Positions 8,095 to 15,826 of a DNA stretch of 37,042 nt are shown here, one piece after another; within the stretch, counting starts at the first letter, position 1, and each line of letters opens with the position of its first letter. This stretch comes from Motiliproteus sp036960405 (GTDB taxonomy: Bacteria > Pseudomonadota > Gammaproteobacteria > Pseudomonadales > Balneatricaceae). The stretch lies in NCBI GenBank assembly GCA_036960405.1, contig JBALWS010000031.1, positions 1-37,042 of the forward strand. Direction: 5' to 3'. The notes beneath the pieces are model-generated. The model had not been told where the DNA came from and ran no database searches. It worked only from the letters and a program-made list of their open reading frames with translations. Position numbers and translations under genes: made by a program.

Positions 8095-8991
8095 TTAGGC
8101 GGCGGGCTGCGGTCGTGGCGATATTTTGAACTGTTTGAGGTCTAAGTCGCTGTGCCATAAGGGTAGTCTTGGCCCCGGGCCTGCAATGGTTATCATCGGT
8201 GGTTGATGGTCGGCCAAGCTGTTGATCTTCGCCCAGAGGGTGGTATCGCCCCAATACTGGGGATGGGAATCGGCCGTAGCGACCGCGCGGAAAATATCGC
8301 CGGGCTGCTGATGACCGTGATTGATGGCATCGAGAGCCAGCTGCTGCAATCGGCCCAAGCCTGTATCCGGAGACGGCTGTTCCTGCAGCCAGCGGCTGAC
8401 GGCAGCAGGTACCCAAGGAATAGGTGGATGATCCAGAGCTGACAGTTCAAGCAACGCAGTTTGATCTTGCAGCGCAAAGGCACGGTCGACAACTTGAGCA
8501 AACTGGTATTGCTTGGGCGTCAACGGTTGGCACTGGGGGTAGTGCGAGACCAGTTGTTCGGGTGTCAGTTGGCCCAAACCATCGAATGGCGTAATGCCTG
8601 GGAAGGCATCGATACACAGCAGCTCAACCTGTGGTACTTCAAGGTGTTGCAAGCAGGTTAGCAGGTGCGCCAGCATCGATTGGTCAAACAAGCAGGCATC
8701 AAACCAGAGCAGTACCTGTTGATACTCGGTGGCGGTACGAAGTCTGTGGTACTGCCGGTTCAGGTCGTCGAGAATAGTTTGTTGGCTGAGACCGCCGCCG
8801 GTGGCCTGCTGCAGAAACTGCGCGCGATCCTCAAGGGTCTTATCGCTCGGCCAGCCGGGGTTGCGCGGGCCCTCGTATAGGATGTCGCGCCAAGCGAGTA
8901 CCGTGCCTGGCAGACCCGACTTGATCAGGCAATCGCCAGCGCAGTCTCCGTTGGTGATATGCAGGGTGGTGTTGGCCGGGTTGTCTGGCAT
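8095..8991 (-). CDS. DUF1835 domain protein
   Basis: This 298-residue soluble protein has the N-terminal DUF1835 hallmarks LHITNGDCAGDCL (10-22) and VLAWRDILYEGP (31-42), followed by a helical domain with LWFDACLFDQSML. The family is widespread but its biochemical role is not established; the conserved D, C and W residues near the N-terminus suggest a ligand pocket. The gene starts 5 bp after the tautomerase stop, and is the last of a probable MFS-tautomerase-DUF1835 operon. About 230 bp between its start and the chemoreceptor start (7865-8094) hold no supportable gene. Confidence 0.82.
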   Translation of the reverse strand: MPDNPANTTLHITNGDCAGDCLIKSGLPGTVLAWRDILYEGPRNPGWPSDKTLEDRAQFLQQATGGGLSQQTILDDLNRQYHRLRTATEYQQVLLWFDACLFDQSMLAHLLTCLQHLEVPQVELLCIDAFPGITPFDGLGQLTPEQLVSHYPQCQPLTPKQYQFAQVVDRAFALQDQTALLELSALDHPPIPWVPAAVSRWLQEQPSPDTGLGRLQQLALDAINHGHQQPGDIFRAVATADSHPQYWGDTTLWAKINSLADHQPPMITIAGPGPRLPLWHSDLDLKQFKISPRPQPAA

Positions 8992-8996
8992 GTTGC

Positions 8997-9197
8997 TTAG
9001 TCTCGTTTACGCAGTTCGGTCACCACCTCGCCGCCAATGCCCCAGTTATCGGTGTCGACTTCGTCTATCACCACAACCGTGGTGGCGGGATTTTTGCCCA
9101 GCGTATCACGTAGCAGTTCGGTGACACCGCTAATTAGAGTGGCTTTCTGCTCTGGGGTCGCCCCTTCACGGGTGATCTTGATATTAACGTATGGCAT
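8997..9197 (-). CDS. 4-oxalocrotonate tautomerase family enzyme
   Basis: This 66-residue protein has the size and pattern of a 4-OT tautomerase: after Met removal, the catalytic base Pro is at the N-terminus (MPYVNIKITREG). It also has the conserved EQKATLISGVTELL helix, the beta strand TTVVVIDEVDTDNWGIGG and a final basic tail. These small enzymes assemble as hexamers and move double bonds in dienols and keto acids, often in catabolism of aromatic compounds. The ATG has a good GAGGAAAA ribosome site. It lies 18 bp after the MFS gene and 5 bp before the DUF1835 gene, so the three are probably cotranscribed. The natural substrate is unknown. Confidence 0.9.
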   Translation of the reverse strand: MPYVNIKITREGATPEQKATLISGVTELLRDTLGKNPATTVVVIDEVDTDNWGIGGEVVTELRKRD

Positions 9198-9215
9198 AAC
9201 TTTTCCTCAGCTGTC

Positions 9216-10409
9216 TTAGTTGGCAGGTTCTAATGCTTTGGCTTCGCTGCGCTCGAGCGCCTTGAGCATCAGTATTAGTACGCAGCCGATCGTCATAACG
9301 GCTGCCGCAAGGTAGAGGCCATCGTTGTAATTGCCGCTATGTTCAGCCAATAAGCCGGTGATAGCTGGCGCGATAATCTGGGCCACGCCGTAGGATAGTG
9401 TCATCTTACCCATCATCTTGGCTGGGCGGGTGGGGTAGTATCGCCCGGCCATCGACAGTACCAAGCTGACAATGCCGACAAAGGTACCGCCGAACAGGAT
9501 CGCCCCGATCATCGAAAAGGCTAAGTTAGGCTCGATCACTGGCAGCAAAATACCGCCGATCTGTAATAGGCTGGCAGCGAGCAGGGCGTTCAGATTGCCG
9601 ATTTTTCGTGCCACCAGGTCCCACAGGATGGCGGCCGGTGCTGCAGCCAAACCCATGACCATAAAGGTCCAGGCACCTTTACCCTCAAGCCCGGGAAGCT
9701 GATCGACGATGGCGACGATGAAGGTCGCGCTGATCACATAGCCGACTCCGGCGCAGAAATAGGCGATCATAAACAAACGCATGAAAGCGCGGCTGGGAGG
9801 GGCATCGACCATCTCGCTACCGCTGTTGGTGGTGGTGCTACGGTCTGGGGGGGGCAACCACGCCCAAGCCGGGATCAAAATAAAGCAACCGATAAGGGTC
9901 AGCAGATACCATTGTTGGCTCCAGTCGAAGTGACGGCTCATCAGTTCGACCGCGATAGCGCATAGTGCTATACCCAAGCCCGCACCGCTGAAGTGGATTC
10001 CCAGTTCGCTGCGATGGTTATGGCGGATCAACCAGTTCAGGATCAGTCCGGAGCCTAGCAACATGCCCGCCGCGCTGCTGAGTCCGGCGAAAAAGCGTAG
10101 TGCGGACCAAAGCCAGATGTTGTCGGTCAGTCCCATCCCTGCGGTGGTAACCAGCGCGACCACCAAGCCAAGCCGGTAGAGTCGATCTTTGACGATCAGA
10201 TCGCTGATCAGAGCCGCAATCAGTGCGCCGCACAGATAACCCAGATAGTTTATCGCGGCCAACCAGCCTCCCTCGGAAACACCGAGTCCGGCTTGTTGTT
10301 GCATCAGCGGCAGCATTGGCGTGTAGGCAAAGCGGGCAATACCGAGCATCAGTATCAGGCTCAGTACGCCTGCGCTCAGTACTTTCAGACGTTGGATCTG
10401 GTCGTTCAT
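9216..10409 (-). CDS. MFS permease, YbfB/YjiJ type
   Basis: This 397-residue integral membrane protein has about twelve hydrophobic helices. The N-terminal LGIARFAYTPMLPLMQ and the following GWLAAINYLGYLCGAL match the YbfB/YjiJ family of major facilitator transporters. The central loop (about residues 195-210) is polar and includes a PPP stretch encoded by eight C in a row on the coding strand (8 G at 9847-9854). The start has GGGAG just upstream. It is divergent from a LysR-family regulator across 98 bp, the usual layout for a regulator controlling an adjacent permease operon. The substrate is not deducible; export or uptake of a small organic compound is inferred. Confidence 0.82.
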   Translation of the reverse strand: MNDQIQRLKVLSAGVLSLILMLGIARFAYTPMLPLMQQQAGLGVSEGGWLAAINYLGYLCGALIAALISDLIVKDRLYRLGLVVALVTTAGMGLTDNIWLWSALRFFAGLSSAAGMLLGSGLILNWLIRHNHRSELGIHFSGAGLGIALCAIAVELMSRHFDWSQQWYLLTLIGCFILIPAWAWLPPPDRSTTTNSGSEMVDAPPSRAFMRLFMIAYFCAGVGYVISATFIVAIVDQLPGLEGKGAWTFMVMGLAAAPAAILWDLVARKIGNLNALLAASLLQIGGILLPVIEPNLAFSMIGAILFGGTFVGIVSLVLSMAGRYYPTRPAKMMGKMTLSYGVAQIIAPAITGLLAEHSGNYNDGLYLAAAVMTIGCVLILMLKALERSEAKALEPAN

Positions 10410-10458
10410 ACGCTCTCCCTTGAATCGCTATGACAGAAGGTAAATACTATGACGTATC

Positions 10459-10490
10459 TATTCAATAGAATATTCAAGAACAAACCGTTC
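10459..10490. promoter_or_regulatory. Candidate LysR-type operator between MFS and regulator genes
   Basis: The AT-rich 98-bp divergent intergenic region holds overlapping dyads: TATTC-AATA-GAATA (10459-10472), the palindrome GAATATTC (10468-10475) and GAAC-AAACC-GTTC (10478-10490). LysR regulators typically bind such dyads in the shared promoter region. The assignment is by position and symmetry only. Confidence 0.45.
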
Positions 10491-10507
10491 TGTTATGGAG
10501 ATGTGTC

Positions 10508-11356
10508 ATGGAGTTGTTGTCGCTGCGTACCTTTCAGGCGGTTGCCGAAGAGGGGGGCGTGTTGTCCGCCTCGCGTAAGCTCAATACCGTACAGTCAAAT
10601 GTCACTACCCGGATAAAACGATTGGAGGAGGAGCTGGGTACCGAGCTGTTCTACCGTAAAGGACGAGGGCTCGAATTGGCTCCGTCTGGACGGGTGCTGC
10701 TGGATTATGCTCGTCAATTGCTGCAGCTTGAATCCAGAGCCGGTGCGGCGGTACGCCAAGTCGGTGAACAGACCGGTGAGCTGCGAATTGGCACCATGGA
10801 GACCTTCGCCGCACTGCGCTTACCATCGGCGCTGAAAGCGGTACGGCAGGCACATGCTGGGCTGGAGCTACGAGTGGAGACCAACACCTCTTCGGTGCTG
10901 ATCGAGCGGGTGCTGGATCATAAGCTCGATTGTGGCTTTGTCGGGGGGAGGGTTGATCATCCAGACCTTGAGGTGTCTGAGGTGGTTCAGGAGGAGCTGG
11001 TATTGGTGCGTTCGGCGCAGCAGGCCGATGGCCAGTCGGCATTGATTCTGTTTCGCGAGGGCTGCGCCTACCGTGCCTGTGCGCTGGCTTGGCAGCGTGA
11101 ATGCGGTCATCAAGTGAATGAAGTGATGGAGTTAGGCACCCTCGATGGCATATTGGGGTGCGTTGCCGTGGGCCTCGGTTGCACGCTGATGCCACGACGG
11201 GTGGTTGAATATAGTCGTTTTCGGCAAGAGTTGAGTGTTGAAGCCTTGCCCGCTCATCTGGCGATGATCCCGACGATGATGATACGGCATCGTAATGCGG
11301 TGCCCCTCAAGGCGGTAACAACCTTAGTTGAGGCGTTGGCGTTAGAGCTGCTTTAA
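10508..11356 (+). CDS. LysR-family transcriptional regulator
   Basis: This 282-residue DNA-binding regulator has an N-terminal winged helix-turn-helix (residues 1-60: LSLRTFQAVAEEGGVLSASR, then NTVQSNVTTRIKRLEEELG and LFYRKGRGLELAPSG), a linker helix, and a C-terminal effector-binding domain of the periplasmic-binding fold (about 90-280). The ATG at 10508 is preceded by GGAG. It is divergent from the MFS-tautomerase-DUF1835 set, which is its likely target, and probably represses its own promoter. It converges with secB, with a hairpin between. The effector is unknown. Confidence 0.92.
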   Translation: MELLSLRTFQAVAEEGGVLSASRKLNTVQSNVTTRIKRLEEELGTELFYRKGRGLELAPSGRVLLDYARQLLQLESRAGAAVRQVGEQTGELRIGTMETFAALRLPSALKAVRQAHAGLELRVETNTSSVLIERVLDHKLDCGFVGGRVDHPDLEVSEVVQEELVLVRSAQQADGQSALILFREGCAYRACALAWQRECGHQVNEVMELGTLDGILGCVAVGLGCTLMPRRVVEYSRFRQELSVEALPAHLAMIPTMMIRHRNAVPLKAVTTLVEALALELL

Positions 11357-11389
11357 CGGCAGGAGTATTGTGGCGTCGGTCGATGATGA

Positions 11390-11413
11390 CCGCCATCGAG
11401 AGTTCGATGGCGG
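11390..11413. terminator. Bidirectional hairpin between lysR-type gene and secB
   Basis: CCGCCATCGA (11390-11399) and TCGATGGCGG (11404-11413) form a perfect 10-bp stem with the tetraloop GAGT, midway between two convergent genes. No long T tract follows. Confidence 0.6.
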
Positions 11414-11429
11414 TATGGCTGAAACCGAA

Positions 11430-11936
11430 TCAGTGGGTTTCGGTCGATTCGGGTTGAGCAGCGGCTTGCGCTTTCTTTTGCATCTGTTCAGCGAACAGCG
11501 CTTCAAAATTCACCGGAGCCAGCATCAGTGCAGGGAAACTGCCCTTGTTGGCCAGGCTGTCGACCGCTTCACGGGCGTAAGGGAACAGGATGGTTGGGCA
11601 AAATGCACCGAGAGTGTGCTGCATCTGTGCTTCTTCCAGACCGCTGATACCAAACAAGCCGGCCTGCTGAACTTCGATCAAGAAAGCGTTTTCGCCTTCG
11701 TTCTTGGCGGTCACTGTCACGGTTAACACCACTTCGAACAGGCCTTCGTTGACGGGCCGTGTACGGGTGTTGAGCTCAAGGTTAACTTCAGGCTTCCACT
11801 GCTTACTAAACGCTTCTGGAGCACCGGGTGCTTCGAACGAGGCGTCTTTCAAGTAGATGCGCTGAACAGTGAATTGAGGCTGTGGAGCTTGTTGGGCTTG
11901 GCCGTTGTCTTGGGTGTTGCCGTTCTCTTCAGACAT
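11430..11936 (-). CDS. secB: Protein-export chaperone SecB
   Basis: SecB is a cytoplasmic tetrameric chaperone that keeps presecretory proteins unfolded and hands them to SecA. The 168-residue product shows the family core: FTVQRIYLKDASFEAPGAP, LEVVLTVTVTAK-type strands, AFLIEVQQAGLFGI, and LGAFCPTILFPYAREAVDSL, which forms part of the substrate groove and SecA contact. The N-terminus is a polar Q/N-rich tail and the C-terminus an A/Q-rich tail, both usual variable regions. It is the third gene after yibN and grxC, with a 39-bp gap from grxC, the same order as in many gammaproteobacteria. Confidence 0.97.
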   Translation of the reverse strand: MSEENGNTQDNGQAQQAPQPQFTVQRIYLKDASFEAPGAPEAFSKQWKPEVNLELNTRTRPVNEGLFEVVLTVTVTAKNEGENAFLIEVQQAGLFGISGLEEAQMQHTLGAFCPTILFPYAREAVDSLANKGSFPALMLAPVNFEALFAEQMQKKAQAAAQPESTETH

Positions 11937-11975
11937 GTGGGTTCCTTATTGTTTGGTCTGTTCGGTGATTACGTA

Positions 11976-12233
11976 TTAGCGGTTGAGTAGCGGATCAAGC
12001 CGGTTTTGCCGCTCGAGTGCATACAGCTCATCGCAACCGCCAATGTGGATTTGATCGATAAAAATCTGCGGCACGGTATGACTACCACCGCTGAGTTCCA
12101 TCATCTTGCGCCGCAGCGTCGGTTCGATATCGACTCTGATCTCTTCGTAGGCGGCTTGTTTTTTTTCCAACAGTGCCTTGGCGCGGATGCAGAAAGGGCA
12201 GTACGCGGTGCTGTAGATAACGATGTTGGCCAT
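11976..12233 (-). CDS. grxC: Glutaredoxin 3 (GrxC)
   Basis: This 85-residue class I dithiol glutaredoxin uses glutathione to reduce disulfides and mixed disulfides in the cytoplasm. The redox motif Y-CPFC is at residues 11-15 (Cys12, Cys15). The glutathione-binding TVP (HTVPQIFI) and the GG in IGGCDEL are conserved. An additional Cys after the GG occurs in GrxC proteins. The start is only 2 bp after the yibN stop, and its ribosome site AAAGG lies within the end of yibN, so translation is probably coupled. Confidence 0.96.
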   Translation of the reverse strand: MANIVIYSTAYCPFCIRAKALLEKKQAAYEEIRVDIEPTLRRKMMELSGGSHTVPQIFIDQIHIGGCDELYALERQNRLDPLLNR

Positions 12234-12235
12234 GG

Positions 12236-12652
12236 TTAACCTTTAACAACGGGTAGGTGCTGACCTTTCCATTCGGTAATACCGCCTTTCAGGCGCACTA
12301 CGTTGTCAAAGTTGGCTTCGTTGAGTTTCTTGACCGCTCCCGATGCGGTTTGGCCAAGGTTGCAGACGATGATGATCGGCTTGCTGCGGTGTTTCTCTAG
12401 CTCACCGATGCGACGATCCATATCAGGATAGGGGATGTTGATCGCGTTGGTAATGTGACCGGTTTTGTACTCTTTCTTTAAACGGATGTCGACCACCGCT
12501 GCGCTGTCTTTGTTGATCAGCTGTACCGCTTCGTGGGTTGAGATCGCCGCGCCGCCTTTGCGTGATTCGGTAAACAGAAGTAGTGCCAAGGTTGCGACCA
12601 GCGCTGCGACAAGTTCCCAGTGGTTGGTGGCGAATTCGATCAATTGCTCCAT
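12236..12652 (-). CDS. yibN: Membrane-anchored rhodanese-like protein (YibN type)
   Basis: This 138-residue protein has one N-terminal membrane helix (about residues 11-28, WELVAALVATLALLLF) and a single cytoplasmic rhodanese domain (35-138). The active loop contains Cys97 in VCNLGQTASG, so sulfurtransferase activity is possible. I chose ATG 12652, with GGAAAG upstream, which matches E. coli YibN; an in-frame upstream start at 12703 would add 17 residues unlike the family. It is first in yibN-grxC-secB. Its physiological sulfur acceptor is not established; E. coli YibN has been linked to the inner-membrane insertion machinery. Confidence 0.92.
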   Translation of the reverse strand: MEQLIEFATNHWELVAALVATLALLLFTESRKGGAAISTHEAVQLINKDSAAVVDIRLKKEYKTGHITNAINIPYPDMDRRIGELEKHRSKPIIIVCNLGQTASGAVKKLNEANFDNVVRLKGGITEWKGQHLPVVKG

Positions 12653-12949
12653 TACAGGCTTTCCAAACGTCGTTAGTGGTGATGGCCCACAATCTGGGCG
12701 CATAAATGAAGCGCAAGTATACCTGTAAGCGTATCGCTAGACCATGCGTTGCAGGGTAGATCACCAGGCTGATTTGATCATTTTTAATAGATAAATTGAT
12801 CTATCTTAATCTTTTAAAGAAGACGCTATAGCTTTTTTTGAATTATCAAAATGGCTTTTACTAAATATCAAAATCTATTTGTGATAATTCATATTGTGGA
12901 TTATTATTATCCATATCAAAAATTAAACTATCCAATATAAGAATTAGAT
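12653..12949. promoter_or_regulatory. AT-rich divergent intergenic region with dyads
   Basis: This 297-bp gap holds no supportable gene. Bases 12770-12949 are strikingly AT-rich compared with the flanks. Visible dyads are ATAGAT/ATCTAT (12787-12792/12799-12804) and TGGAT-TATTATT-ATCCA (12898-12914). The stretch probably carries the promoters for yibN (leftward) and the small gene at 12950 (rightward). Silencing by an H-NS/MvaT-type protein is possible but not shown. Confidence 0.4.
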
Positions 12950-13210
12950 ATGCAGGAACGTGAACTGAAACTGCTTTTTAATGCCGGATGCTTTGAGCTT
13001 TGCCGTGCAACACCGATCTCAATGGCAAAGGGTTGGACCCTCAAGTTTGGTAATAAAAATGGCAGTGAGGAGCTGTTAACGTTGCAGCGTGGACTACGCG
13101 AGCGTGAATTCAAGAGTTTGGATGGCGCGGTATCGGTGGCAAGAAAAATCGGTTTTGACTGGGTTCGGGTCGAGATCGGTGAGATTCAGTGGGATGAACA
13201 GGTTGAATAA
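12950..13210 (+). CDS. Small ParC-like uncharacterised protein
   Basis: This 86-residue soluble protein begins MQERELKLLFNAGCFELCRA and has GWTLKFGNKNG, a LTLQRGLREREFKSLDGAV segment and a final hydrophobic-acidic strand (DWVRVEIGEIQW). The arrangement resembles small proteins annotated as ParC-family partition-associated or plasmid RepB-like proteins in pseudomonads; this is recognition by pattern and is not secure. No clear ribosome site precedes the ATG, which follows the AT-rich segment. It ends 3 bp before the Sel1 gene, so the two are probably cotranscribed. The AT-rich upstream DNA and plasmid-like relatives hint at past transfer. Confidence 0.65.
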   Translation: MQERELKLLFNAGCFELCRATPISMAKGWTLKFGNKNGSEELLTLQRGLREREFKSLDGAVSVARKIGFDWVRVEIGEIQWDEQVE

Positions 13211-13213
13211 CCG

Positions 13214-14170
13214 ATGAGCAGCTTGCTAAGGCGTTCGCTGCAAGCGTGGTTGTGTTTGCTATGGCTGTGGGCTTTGCCTGTTCAGGCTGATAGCCGCTTA
13301 TCGGAACTGGTTACACAGCTCAAGCAGGGGCAGGTATCGGATGCCGCGCTGTATGGGAAGGGGATGCAGAGCGCCGATGGTCTGTTCCTGCTTGGCTGGC
13401 TTTATCAACAAGGGCGCTATGGCGTGGCAAAAGACCCGCAGCGCGGCCGGGAGCTGATCCAGCAGGCGGCCGAAAAAGGTCAATACGACGCCATGCACTA
13501 TTGCTGGAGTCACTGTCTGGAATTAACACCGCAGGTGCTGGAGCAGTTGCGCCAAGGGGTAGAGCGCAATCAGCTCCAGGCGGTTTATCTGCAATCGCAA
13601 TTGCTCGGTAACGACGGGCTGCAGAGCGCCGATCAGTTGCTGCTTAAAGCGGCACGGCAGGGGCACCGTGAGGCGATCGGGCGACTTTATGCCAATCATT
13701 TTGTCGACTGGGCCAAGCAAAAGCGCACCCTGGCTGAGGCGGAAGCCAAGTTGCAGCGTTGTGTTGATGAGGGGGTGACGGCCTGTTACTACCTGTTGGG
13801 CGCCTTGTATGAACGTCATAATAATCATCAACAAGCGCTGTTCTATTATCAGCTGTTGGAGTTGGTCGACCCACCGTTGTTCCAAAGTTACGTCGAGGCT
13901 GACCATATCGCCGAGCTGCTCGAGTATCGACCCTTGCCAACATTGAGTGTGATGCGGTCGCGAGTAGCCAGTTATCTGTCGCAACGCAGCGCCAGCGGCA
14001 ACGATCTGATCGACAGGTTTCAGCAATGCGGAGCCGATTACCCCTGTATCAGGCGGCTGTCGGTGGCCGACCAACAGTGTTTGTTAAGTTATTTCGAAGC
14101 GAGTCATCTGCGCGACCTGCGTGATAGCGATGGTTACCGAAGCTGCCAGGCGCTAAGCGCTGCACTCTAA
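13214..14170 (+). CDS. Secreted Sel1/TPR-repeat protein
   Basis: This 318-residue protein carries a signal peptide (basic RR, hydrophobic AWLCLLWLWALPVQA, cleavage after about residue 25). A clear Sel1 repeat, LFLLGWLYQQGRYGVAKDP followed by RGRELIQQAAEKGQ, lies at about 57-92, with further degenerate helical repeats to residue 225 (AYLQSQ, IGRLYANHF, YYLLGALYERHNNHQQALFYYQ). The C-terminal third holds several Cys (CGADYPCIRRL, QCLLSYF, SCQAL), suggesting disulfides in the periplasm. Sel1 repeats mediate protein-protein contacts in envelope and signalling assemblies. It starts 3 bp after the small ParC-like gene. The partner is unknown. Confidence 0.85.
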   Translation: MSSLLRRSLQAWLCLLWLWALPVQADSRLSELVTQLKQGQVSDAALYGKGMQSADGLFLLGWLYQQGRYGVAKDPQRGRELIQQAAEKGQYDAMHYCWSHCLELTPQVLEQLRQGVERNQLQAVYLQSQLLGNDGLQSADQLLLKAARQGHREAIGRLYANHFVDWAKQKRTLAEAEAKLQRCVDEGVTACYYLLGALYERHNNHQQALFYYQLLELVDPPLFQSYVEADHIAELLEYRPLPTLSVMRSRVASYLSQRSASGNDLIDRFQQCGADYPCIRRLSVADQQCLLSYFEASHLRDLRDSDGYRSCQALSAAL

Positions 14171-14281
14171 TACCTCTACTTGCTTTGCTGCGCGGTCGTG
14201 CGGGGTCCGGTCTAGCGATTGTGTCGATGGCAGAGTAAAATTGTCGCCTACTTTTTAACCGTCTCAGGAAGTATCCGTCTC

Positions 14282-15826
14282 ATGTCTCAACCTAAATCCC
14301 CTACGGCACTGATCATCCTAGATGGTTGGGGTGTTAGCGATAGTGCTCAGGATAATGCCATCCACGCGGCCAATACGCCGGTCTGGGATCGTATCTGGAA
14401 AGACAACCCTCGATCGATGGTCGCTACCTCGGGGCTGGCGGTAGGTTTGCCCGAGGGGCAGATGGGCAACTCCGAAGTCGGCCACATGAATATCGGTGCC
14501 GGGCGTACGGTTTACCAGAACTTCACCCGTATCACCAAAGCGGTCGAAGATGGCAGCTTGTTCGACAATTCGGTTCTGATCCGAGCGATGGATGCGGCGA
14601 TCTCAGCGGGTCGGGCTGTTCACTTGCTGGGGCTACTGTCTCCAGGGGGCGTCCATAGTCATGAGCAGCATATCCAGGCGCTGTGCGAGATGGCGGTGCA
14701 GCGTGGCGCTAAGCAGGTTTTTGTTCATGCCTTCCTTGATGGCCGCGATATGCCTCCGCGCAGCGCGATGCCGTCGATCGAGGCGCTGGAAGCCAAGCTA
14801 GCTGAGCTGGGCGTTGGCGCGATCGCGTCGCTAACCGGTCGTTACTATGCGATGGATCGCGATAATCGCTGGGAGCGCGTGCAGCAGGCTTACGATGCGA
14901 TGGCGTTGGGGCAGGGTGTGTTTGCCCAGACATCGGCCGTTCAGGCGCTGACCGATGCGTATGCGCGCGATGAGAACGACGAATTTGTTCAGGCGACGGT
15001 GATGGTCGATGGAGCCGGCCAGCCAGTTGGCACCATCAGCGACGGTGACGCGGTGATCTGTGCCAACTTCCGCCCCGACCGTGCCCGGGAGATCACTCGC
15101 GCCTTTGTCGATAGCGATTTCACTGGCTTTGAGCGGGGTGCGGTGCCGCAGCTAGCCGATTACGTGATGTTGACCGAATACGCCTCGACCATCGATGCCG
15201 CTTGTGCTTTCCCACCCAATTCGATCAGCAATGGCTTGGGCGAGTATATGGCCAGCCTGGGTAAGACCCAGCTGCGGATCGCCGAAACCGAAAAATACGC
15301 CCATGTCACCTTCTTCTTTAACGGCGGCCAAGAGCAGCCTTACGTCGGTGAAGAGCGAATTTTGGTGCCCTCTCCAGATGTGGCCACCTACGACCTGCAA
15401 CCCGAGATGAGCGCCCCGGAAGTGGCGGATAAGCTGGCTGAGGCGATCGCATCGCAGCGTTTCGATCTGTTGGTCTGCAATTTTGCCAATCCCGATATGG
15501 TCGGTCATACCGGCAACTTTGATGCGGCGGTTAAAGCGGTTGAGGCGGTTGATAAATATTTGGGGCAGGTGCTGGATGCGCTGACGCAAGTCGGCGGTCA
15601 GGCGTTGATCTCGGCCGACCATGGCAACGTTGAGTTGATGAGCGATCCCGCTACCGGCCAGGCGCACACCGCCCATACTCTGTGGCCTGTTGGACTTGTT
15701 TATTCAGGACCGAAATCGGTCGCGCTGGTCGATGGCTGCTTGGCTGATTTGGCCCCGACTCTGCTGGAACTTATGCAGTTGCCTGCCCCGGCTGAGATGA
15801 CCGGCCGGTCGCTGTTGAGCGAGTGA
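14282..15826 (+). CDS. gpmI: 2,3-bisphosphoglycerate-independent phosphoglycerate mutase
   Basis: GpmI interconverts 3- and 2-phosphoglycerate in glycolysis and gluconeogenesis through a phosphoserine intermediate with two Mn ions. The 514-residue length is typical. Seen are LIILDGWG (10-17, metal Asp), the nucleophile Ser64 in MGNSEVGHMNIGAGR, SPGGVHSHEQHI, HAFLDGRDMPPRSA, and the late metal motifs NFANPDMVGHTG and SADHGNVELM. I start at ATG 14282 with AGGAAG upstream; an in-frame start at 14219 adds 21 non-conserved residues. The stop overlaps the GTG of envC (GTGA), as in the E. coli gpmI-envC-yibQ arrangement. Confidence 0.97.
   Translation: MSQPKSPTALIILDGWGVSDSAQDNAIHAANTPVWDRIWKDNPRSMVATSGLAVGLPEGQMGNSEVGHMNIGAGRTVYQNFTRITKAVEDGSLFDNSVLIRAMDAAISAGRAVHLLGLLSPGGVHSHEQHIQALCEMAVQRGAKQVFVHAFLDGRDMPPRSAMPSIEALEAKLAELGVGAIASLTGRYYAMDRDNRWERVQQAYDAMALGQGVFAQTSAVQALTDAYARDENDEFVQATVMVDGAGQPVGTISDGDAVICANFRPDRAREITRAFVDSDFTGFERGAVPQLADYVMLTEYASTIDAACAFPPNSISNGLGEYMASLGKTQLRIAETEKYAHVTFFFNGGQEQPYVGEERILVPSPDVATYDLQPEMSAPEVADKLAEAIASQRFDLLVCNFANPDMVGHTGNFDAAVKAVEAVDKYLGQVLDALTQVGGQALISADHGNVELMSDPATGQAHTAHTLWPVGLVYSGPKSVALVDGCLADLAPTLLELMQLPAPAEMTGRSLLSE

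Noticed and set aside
9847..9854. Run of eight G in the MFS gene as a phase-variation switch
   Set aside because: It encodes a plausible Pro-rich loop in frame and eight bases is short; kept only as a note in the gene entry.
10605..11195. 196-codon minus-strand ORF
   Set aside because: Antisense to the LysR regulator; rich in Pro, Arg and Ala as expected from a shadow frame in GC-rich DNA.
13523..14074. 183-codon minus-strand ORF
   Set aside because: It lies antisense to the Sel1-repeat gene, which has a signal peptide and recognisable repeats; the antisense frame has no family pattern.
15152..15676. 174-codon minus-strand ORF
   Set aside because: Shadow of gpmI, which is strongly conserved in the opposite frame.
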